Source: Pholiota molesta
Taxonomy: Eukaryota; Basidiomycota; Agaricomycetes; Agaricales; Strophariaceae
DNA length: 64,000 bases
NCBI GenBank assembly: GCA_014925825.1
Contig: JACGCK010000116.1
Coordinates: 84,882-148,881 of the forward strand
Reading direction: 5' to 3'
Below the pieces are notes generated by a model. It worked only from the letters and a program-made list of their open reading frames with translations. It did no database searches and was not told the origin of the DNA. Numbering within the stretch: position 1 is the stretch's first letter; each line of letters starts with the position of its first letter. Positions 57,611 to 64,000 of the stretch are shown in pieces. Both the position numbers and the translations under genes were made by a program.

Positions 57611-57628
57611 CATTTTAGAGCTATCTAC

Positions 57629-57656
57629 GTTAGCCTGCCCTTCGGGGTGGGCTAAC
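57629..57656. other. 12-bp hairpin with UUCG tetraloop
   Basis: GTTAGCCTGCCC and GGGTGGGCTAAC pair around TTCG. The only non-Watson-Crick positions are two G-U wobbles, and the loop is the stable C(UUCG)G type. The wobbles are favourable only if the plus strand is transcribed. Confidence 0.6.
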
Positions 57657-57718
57657 CTCTGATCCTATGATCTCCCTACACCCAAAAGAAGGTCAGTTAC
57701 TTACCACTTTTTCAGTTT

Positions 57719-60381
57719 TCACGCCGTATGGTAATTCCCGCCGCTTGACCCTGCACCCCGACACGACCAAATGGGGCATGCGCGCACAGGCGCCCACGGC
57801 TGTGCAGGCCATCGTCGTCCAGCGCCGCCATGCTCTCCATGTCCATATCCACCCCATCCGCCCCATCCCCCTCCTCCTCCTCCTCGTCGTCGCCGAGGTC
57901 GTCCGGGCTCCACAGGCTCAAATCCTCCATATTCCACCCGTCGCCCCACTCGTGCGTGTGGTCGTCCGGCACGTACGTCCACACCGTCCAGTTCAGCGAC
58001 CCACGGTCCTTCTTGCTGCTGTTCGCCGCCCACGCATCGCACGCGTTCAGGCTCGCATCCAGCGCCTTCTCCTGGCTGCCGTAGTCGCCCTTATACTTTC
58101 CGCCGTCGGTCCAGCCGTACGATCTTTTATCATCCATGTCGAAAGGGGTCCCGATCTCGCCGATCACCGTCGGATAGTCGCCTTTTCCCAGAGCGGGGAC
58201 GTCGTCTTGTAAGTACGCAAGTTGTTCGTGCAGGGATTTCCGTATAGCACTCTCGCCAATCTTCACGGCCTGCAGCGTGGACGAGTACTTGCCGCGCAGG
58301 AGCCCGAGCGCATCCGCGTTGAACCAGTTCCAGTGCCGGGTAATCAGCGTCAAGCCGTCGTAGTAATGTGGCGAATACGCGCAGCGGCCCTGCAGCGCAT
58401 CCTCCTCGAACCGCGGCGGAGGCGCGAACACCGGCGGCTGCACGAGGATGATGGCCTCTTCGTGCGCTTGTCGGATGCGCTTGGCATAGGTAATCCAGTG
58501 CGGCTTCCAATAGTCCGATAGGAACTCGACTTCGATGCCCGTGACGGGGTGGACGCGGAAATAGTCTGGGCGGAGGATGTACCCGGTCTCGACGTCCCAC
58601 ACGCCGTGCTGCGCCCACACGCACGTCCCTAGCACCCATCTCGTGACATCGCGCTTCCAGCCCCACCGCGGATGCGTGCCATCCGGGCGCTCGCCGACGG
58701 GCTCAGCGCCCGTAGGCTCGTGGGGTTGACCTCGGACGGAGGCGCGACAGCATCCGCCCACACCTTCTGCCCCTTCGGGTCGATCGTCACGGTCCCGTTC
58801 TTCGACGGGCCCATGGTGCCGAACGTCCAGTGCTCGACGGTCTGCGCCTGGCCCATACCCAGCCGGAGACTCTGCGCCGGCGTCGGAAAGCTGCCTTTCT
58901 TCAGCGTCGAGCCCTGCTTGGTCGGGTTCTTCTGCAGGTCTTCCCAGCCGCACAGGCCCTCGAAGGGCTCGTTCATGCTGTCCCATCCGATGATGCACTC
59001 GTCGAACAAGCTCCCGTTGTCGAAGGCTTTTATGCGGTCGGCAAGCTGACCGCAGGCCTCGATGAAGTGGTTCTGGAGGTAGTCCTGGATATTGACGCCG
59101 TCGATGATGCAATTAGGCGCGAAGTCGCGGCCGGCGAAGAAGAGGGTGAACACGGTCTGCGAGAGGAGGCGGCCGTAGTTGGTGCTCCACGCCATGGCGG
59201 GTAATTTTGCGGGGTTGGGTTCGTGTGCTAGAGGGTATTCGCAGTGGAGGATGGCGGCTTGGGTTGCTGTAATGTTTCTTGGGTTGATGCCACAGGCGGC
59301 GAGTGTCCAGTATGGGGCTCCAGAGCCACCGGAGAAGCGCGACCACTAGAGAAGAAAGCTGTCAGCACTGGAAAAAGGATAGAGGGTAACAACAGGAAGG
59401 AGTTGGAACAATGAAATTGCTCTCTGATACGTCAAAACGCTAGACCGCCTGAGCTTTTCGCTCTGGTGGCAGTGTGGGGTCGCAAGCAATGCCATTTGGG
59501 TGAAGTTTGGCGGCATGACGCAGGCCGCCTTCTCGTTCGACAGTGGCCGTGCACGAAGCTGCATCCCTTGCTATATTTCAAGCCGAATTTTTGCTTTATT
59601 CAGTCGAAACCCTCTTAACCCAATCATTAGAGGTTATGGATCATCAGAGGCAAATTTTGATGTAAAATAGCGATTTGGTGGATCCCAAAAGCTATGAGTT
59701 ATGGGCCATTACGGGTTACCACAGTATGGGTTAAGAGGGTTTCGACTGTATTTGCGTGATGACTCTGCTCCGCCCCACTTCGCCGTGCCGCTTGACGTCA
59801 GAACAGTGGGAAACGCCACCTGAACGAGAAGTTCGAGGTGGCCTAGCGTTGTGACAATAGCTGGTCATGACAACGAAAAAGAAAAGTTACGCACTGTGTC
59901 TTGATGGGGATCCATGTAGACTCGAAAGCCATAATCTCTACATTTGCTTAGCACACGAATAGTGTAATCCATAAACTCGGTATCATATTTCCCTCTGCAC
60001 GACAAATCAGCTCACAGCGCATACAGCCAGGCAAACAGCAACTCACGGTCCCTCGTGCTCGATAGCCTCCCAGGTGAAGGGGAACCTCAGCAAGTTAAAT
60101 CCCCATCCCCTCAGCCGCGCGAGGTGCACGTCCGCACTCCCGTCGTCGAGGTTCAGCGGGCGCCCGACAAAGCCCTCGCCGCCGGCCTCCGCGCTCTCCC
60201 AGAAGTCGTCGCGCAGGTACGAGGGGCGGCCGACGGGCGCCTTGCTCGCGCCGGAGAGGTTGACGCCGCGCAGGAGGAGCGTGCGGCCGTGGGTGTCGAC
60301 GAAGCTGCAGGCGGTGGTGTGCACGTAGGCCGCGGGGACGGGGCGCCCGGTGATGGGGGACGCGCGGGGGACGGGGGGCAT
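57719..60381 (-). pseudogene. Decayed second copy of the GH5 gene
   Basis: Exon 1 (60381-60047, beginning [20 protein letters not shown]), exon 2 and the start of exon 3 (59345, WSRFSGG) match the gene at 46168-50148. NEPFEG is kept. A one-base deletion near 58721-58726 (TCGTGGGGTT versus TCGTGCGGGTT) shifts the frame after [13 protein letters not shown] and leads to a stop at 58629, before the nucleophile motif. The rest of the catalytic domain, including GEIGTPF, survives only in the other frame. Homology ends at 57797, so the whole C-terminal domain is missing; the frame runs into unrelated codons. Intron 2 (59346-59894, 549 nt) contains a 148-bp MITE. Confidence 0.85.
59601..59748. mobile_element. 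148-bp MITE with perfect 22-bp terminal inverted repeats
   Basis: Both ends read CAGTCGAAACCCTCTTAACC followed by CA. TATT flanks each side (59597-59600 and 59749-59752), either a 4-bp duplication or a TA duplication with adjacent matches. It sits inside the intron of the GH5 pseudogene, and the other GH5 copy lacks it. The superfamily is uncertain; the size and TIR fit a Tc1/mariner/pogo-type MITE if the TSD is TA. Confidence 0.8.
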
Positions 60382-60510
60382 GCTGGGTGTGGGGGAGAGA
60401 GATGGCGGAGTGGGAGTGACGACAGTCGTACCACAAATTCTTTTACATAATCCCCCCTGTGGCCCAGTTTAAAATAGCCTCGGTCCGTCGGGCTGCGGCC
60501 TCACTCAGCC

Positions 60511-61010
60511 CAGCATCGCCAAAAAAGCGCCCTCTACACTAGGTGAAGGAAGCCTATACGTTCTGCGAAGTACCCATACACTGGTCACAAATGTTATCAC
60601 AATGTCATAAAATCCCATAAAATGCTCGGAACACTTCTGACGTTTGCAAGGCAGTTCTATAATAGAATCGATTAGAATGCAAGTGATCATTACAAGGATT
60701 TGTTGAGCTGGAATCCTACGCGAGGAATTTGAGAGTTACAAGTCTTTGGAAAGCTTGCGAAAACGTTACCAATAAATTCCATTGTATTCTCTGTCTTATA
60801 GCCATGCAATCCCATGCAACACTATAGAATTGAATGAAATGTGTGAAATACAGTCCGTCGAAGTCATTCTAAATAGCTTATAAAAATATCTATGGTAGTT
60901 GTAATCCCTACAAGATGGTTGAAAGTTTCCATCGTGGTTTGCGCGCAATGATACTCGTATATCTAGGTGAACATACATATTGAACTGCTTTTTTGCTGAT
61001 GAGTCGGGCG
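60511..61010. mobile_element. 500-bp insertion flanked by a 24-bp duplication
   Basis: GTCGGGCTGCGGCCTC(A/G)CTCAGCC occurs at 60487-60510 and 61011-61034, but only once (near 50263-50286) in the uninserted copy of the region. The ends share an imperfect inverted CAGC...AAAAAAGC motif. No coding capacity was seen. Class unknown. Confidence 0.55.
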
Positions 61011-61034
61011 GTCGGGCTGCGGCCTCGCTCAGCC

Positions 61035-62178
61035 TGTCCCACTCCCCGGTACTCCCACTCAGGCGACGAGGCCGGCGGTGCGAGGACTCGAGTTGGCTAC
61101 TGCATTCAAGACTGCGCAAATGCAGTGTAGTTAGTCAGAGTGTACTACAATATTAATATCAATATCTCAGTAGACAATAGACAGGCAAAGCTTTGACATT
61201 CATTTCCCTTATAGATGGGGAAAGGCAGGAACTGAGTACACTCCGACATTTCTGGACCATGCGGACGTTTGTATTGCTTGGGCATATCTAGCAGCTAGTG
61301 GAGTCCCGCCAGCTCCGCAAACAATTCTCAGGAAAATATCGATAGCAGTAACTTTTGTACTCCAACGCCACAGATTTTTACACTACTCAAATAAGTATAA
61401 AAGACGGTCCGAACGAGTTAATAATAAAGCGCCTGAAGATACGATACGGTCACGTGATATAGGCGCCCAGCAGTGACACTGACACTGACAGCGAATTCCT
61501 TGAAAGTTCGCGTTGCTTCATCAATTCCATGAATCGATACAAAAATTAGAGTCCTGCACACTGATTCTCGGCTTTCTTTCTTGTAGAGAAGTACGATTTG
61601 TGTTAAAGTATTGGAGTTGCATTGCTGTGACAACGCGCCCATATTGCGGGATTCGGAAATGATGTCACTCACCTCGGACAATGGCCGTCGTCGTGTGCAA
61701 ACATCGCACACAAACACCATACCGCCGCACAACTCGCGCTTCACAATAGCGAGTCTACTTACCAAAATACCCCGCCTTACATGCGTATCCGCCTGATCCT
61801 CCAACTGCCGCACACAAAGGAACGCGCGATTTGAGGCGCGCAATGGGCGCACAAGGGCCGTGCGAACATTTTCCACGGCTACTTAAACAACCACCCCTGC
61901 TTCCGCCGCCCCTTGTCGCAAGCTAGTCTACGCCTCGTCATCTTCGCCTTTCTCCACCTTCTCTTTCCCTTTTCCCGCCCCACAGGATCCCCTACGCGCC
62001 GCTCGCTCCACGCACCGCATAAATAGCGAGACTCGCCTTGACGGGATCCTCTTCAACCAACCCAACTTTCTTCAATCTTTTGACCGTGCAGCGCACACCA
62101 CGCGAAAGCCGTCCCCCCAATCCTTCCCAAGTCCAAAGCACCACCCCGCCCAAGCCCATTCCCCACCCTCGCAACGCC
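61035..62178. other. Gene-poor upstream region
   Basis: It contains promoter-like sequence similar to 50285-50480, split by 61140-61920, which is absent from the other copy. A minus-strand frame of 152 codons (61876-61418) contains GTAAGT and GTGAGT donor-like signals but no recognisable domain; a small multi-exon gene there is possible but not called. Confidence 0.35.
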
Positions 62179-62619
62179 ATGTTCACCAGACCTTCCCACC
62201 TCCTCTCCCTGGCCCTTACCCTCCTCTTCCTCCTCCTCACGGTCACAACCCCCACCGCCGCCCTCCCCGCCGCCCGCCCCGCCACCGTCGCCGCCCAGCC
62301 CGTCACACCATCAACGCCATCCACGCCGCCCACCAACGCCCTCAGCGCCGCCGCCGCCCCGGAGAGCCTCGCGGCCCTCCCCGAGCTCCTGCCCGAGGCC
62401 CTCTCCGCGTCCGGCGGCCTCCCGCTCGGCCTCGGCGGCGCCGCGCACGGGAGCAGCGGCAGCGGGAGCCCTCTCAGCCTCTTGGGCCGCGTCGTGGTGG
62501 TGGCCGCGGCGAGAACCCCTGCGATGGCGGCGGTGCACGAGCGCGCGGCGGCGGGCGAGGCGCTGCTGCAGCGCATGGAGCGGTTCCAGCTGCGGCTGGC
62601 GCGCGCGGCGGCGCTGTGA
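62179..62619 (+). CDS. Small secreted Ala/Pro-rich protein
   Basis: 146 residues in a single exon. A strong signal peptide (FTRPSHLLSLALTLLFLLLT, cleavage likely after TAALPAA) is followed by a Pro/Thr/Ala-rich segment. The C-terminus is helical and basic (RMERFQLRLARAAAL). Cysteine is absent, which is unusual for a fungal small secreted effector. The Met at 62179 is preferred over an upstream in-frame start at 62038 because it begins the signal peptide. GC content is higher than in the flanks. No family recognised. Confidence 0.55.
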   Translation: MFTRPSHLLSLALTLLFLLLTVTTPTAALPAARPATVAAQPVTPSTPSTPPTNALSAAAAPESLAALPELLPEALSASGGLPLGLGGAAHGSSGSGSPLSLLGRVVVVAAARTPAMAAVHERAAAGEALLQRMERFQLRLARAAAL

Positions 62620-62639
62620 ATTCTCTTGTCAGTTTCGGA

Positions 62640-63380
62640 GGATAGGAGCACGCCTTGCCTGGGATGTTAAGGGATACTTGACGAACACCGCTACGACCGC
62701 ACACACCCCTAGCTAGGATTGCAGAACGCGTGCCAGACACGCTGCGGGGCAGGGCCTTCGTTGTACCACCACACACACATGTACACTACTACTCAGTTTC
62801 GCTACGGGCTACAAACCACGACCTACATACATACACGCACATCATTGCTCGACGCACATGCATTCGCACTTTTTTTCTTCGGGACACAGATACAGACAAA
62901 CTTATTCTTACTTATTGTACATACACTGCACTTCTTGTATTTCTTGACTTGAGCACGTCCGTGCGCCGTATCGCATCCCGCATCTTCTTACTCACTCAGC
63001 TGGCGCGAGTATCATATCAAGAGGCGTCAGATTCTCTGATCACGGCCATAGCTCCCACGGAGGGGTGGGTGGTACCCACCCCCAAAAAAGGAGAAAACAC
63101 GTAAGCAAGGTTGAAGCGTGGAAGTCAACGGCAAGGCAACGGCAAGAAGATTCGGCAAGATCGGCAGCTCTGCTGTTCGTCGCTGCTGGTATCTGTCGAA
63201 AACTTGAATCTCTCCTCCACCGACGCGTACCTCCAGACGCGTCGACATTGTCATATCTTTCTCAAAATGGCGATCTGATACTGTATATAGTGTCGCATAT
63301 CAACAACCTTCCCTATCCTCTGCCCCTATTCTATCACCTTCATCTTCCCATAATGCCTCTGTAACTTTCTCTTCATCTAC
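62640..63380. other. Intergenic / 5' region of the last gene
   Basis: AT-rich and CA-rich sequence (ACACACACATGTACAC). No gene is supported up to the exon preceding 63598. Confidence 0.4.
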
Positions 63381-64000
63381 TAATCTATCTTCATCTTTTC
63401 CTTCAAATACGACAAACACACTCTCCCCTAATGAAAACAACCCCCCTGTAACACCGGGAACCCATGTTACCCACACCAACAACTGTCAAATACTCTGTAC
63501 ACGCTGCGGTGAACACATCAACCAGGGCACAAATCACCGTACAAGGCATCCACTGCTTCAACACCAAAAAGGCCAGAAGTGTAAATTGGGCTTTGCCAGT
63601 GAGTTTTAACTTATATCGTACATATTTTATGTCTTATCAGTCTTACAGATGCAATTTTCAAACAAATTGACGCCCTCGGATCGATTACCATCCTGGCAGC
63701 TCAAAACGGTGACTTGACAATCACTTCGTCAGCTCCATTGCCCCAGCTTCCACCACCTCAATGCCTCGGAGAAGAATACGAGTGGAGTCTGGACTCGCCG
63801 TATAGGTCATATCCTTTTCCGATTCATGCTCCTGGGTCTCGATTCAAGCCGGAGTATACTCTTCTTAACGTCGATCTGCACAACTCCTCTATCCATGTCC
63901 GATCCCTTCAGTGCACTGGAATTCCTGAAAATCACTCAAACTCGTGCGCTTCATGCCGGAACATCGGAGAATTAGTGAAACGAGTGGGAAACCATGCCCG
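63381..64000 (+). CDS. Zinc-finger-like protein, partial (runs off right edge)
   Basis: Exon ending at 63598 reads SPNENNPPVTPGTHVTHTNN, then CQILCTRCGEHINQGTNHRT and RHPLLQHQKGQKC, a Cys/His pattern like a zinc finger. A 50-nt intron (63599-63648, GTGAGT...TTACAG) keeps the frame into AIFKQIDALGSITILAAQNG, GEEYEWSLDSPYRSYPFPIH and CTGIPENHSNSCASCRNIGE, which stays open to the edge. The Cys-rich ending recalls repetitive-element-associated proteins common in agaricomycetes, but the family is not identified. The start codon was not located; the exon is open upstream to at least about 63260. Confidence 0.55.

Larger units (their letters stand above)
57797..62000. repeat. Segmental duplication, copy B (GH5 pseudogene locus)
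   Basis: Direct-orientation partner of 47318-50480. It is longer because of insertions at about 60511-61010 and 61140-61920. Confidence 0.75.

Noticed and set aside
1..64000. Search for CRISPR arrays, rRNA genes, bacterial-type operons and viral genes
   Set aside because: No regular spacer-repeat arrays of CRISPR type and no such genes were seen; the spaced repeats at 56-57.6 kb are intron/exon-like, not CRISPR-like.

Overview
The window looks like nuclear DNA of a filamentous basidiomycete, most likely an agaricomycete. Its genes are split by many short introns (about 50-65 nt) with GTRNGT donors and YAG acceptors. The protein types also fit: agaricomycete-style F-box proteins, a GH5 steryl-glucosidase-like enzyme, a DUF6697-like protein, HMG-box, SET, CWC22, and an Ngaro-type tyrosine-recombinase retrotransposon. 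No bacterial-type operons, CRISPR arrays, rRNA genes or tRNA genes were seen. Gene models below are spans read from splice signals by eye.

Layout. 0-18.7 kb: two diverged F-box genes face each other as an inverted duplication (arms 1-2655 and about 15340-18565). Between the arms lie CWC22 (minus strand), a fragment of a LACTB2-like gene, an unrecognised gene, and a 7.3-kb Ngaro-like element. That element has the A1-ORFs-B1-A2-B2 split direct repeats and is itself broken by a hAT-like MITE. A second, different hAT-like MITE sits in the right arm; the left arm preserves the empty site. 18.7-28.5 kb: gene remnants, then an intact LACTB2-like metallo-hydrolase and a serine carboxypeptidase. The carboxypeptidase, with the 3' end of the LACTB2 gene, is repeated in tandem. 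29-46 kb: mostly single-copy genes: an HMG-box factor, a single-pass membrane protein, a coiled-coil/DUF6697-like protein, a large protein with an MLKL/HeLo-like N-terminus and a Cys/His-rich centre, a secreted carboxylesterase with an apparent frameshift, and a SET protein with an altered catalytic position.

46-62 kb: a GH5 (NEP and GEIGTPF active-site motifs) steryl-glucosidase-like gene and a decayed second copy about 10 kb away in the same orientation. The space between is gene-poor and consists largely of tandemly repeated exon-like modules separated by intron-like spacers (50.6-52.2, 56.0-56.75 and 57.15-57.6 kb), plus a two-unit repeat at 53.8-54.6 kb. 62-64 kb: a small secreted Ala/Pro-rich protein and a zinc-finger-like gene cut by the right edge.

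Nothing suggests a metabolic gene cluster. The unifying theme is repeated local duplication (inverted, tandem and dispersed-direct) followed by decay or insertion in one copy. This gives several natural before/after comparisons: empty versus filled MITE site, intact versus frameshifted GH5, and intact versus truncated LACTB2. The least explained sequence is the set of exon-like module arrays at 50-58 kb.
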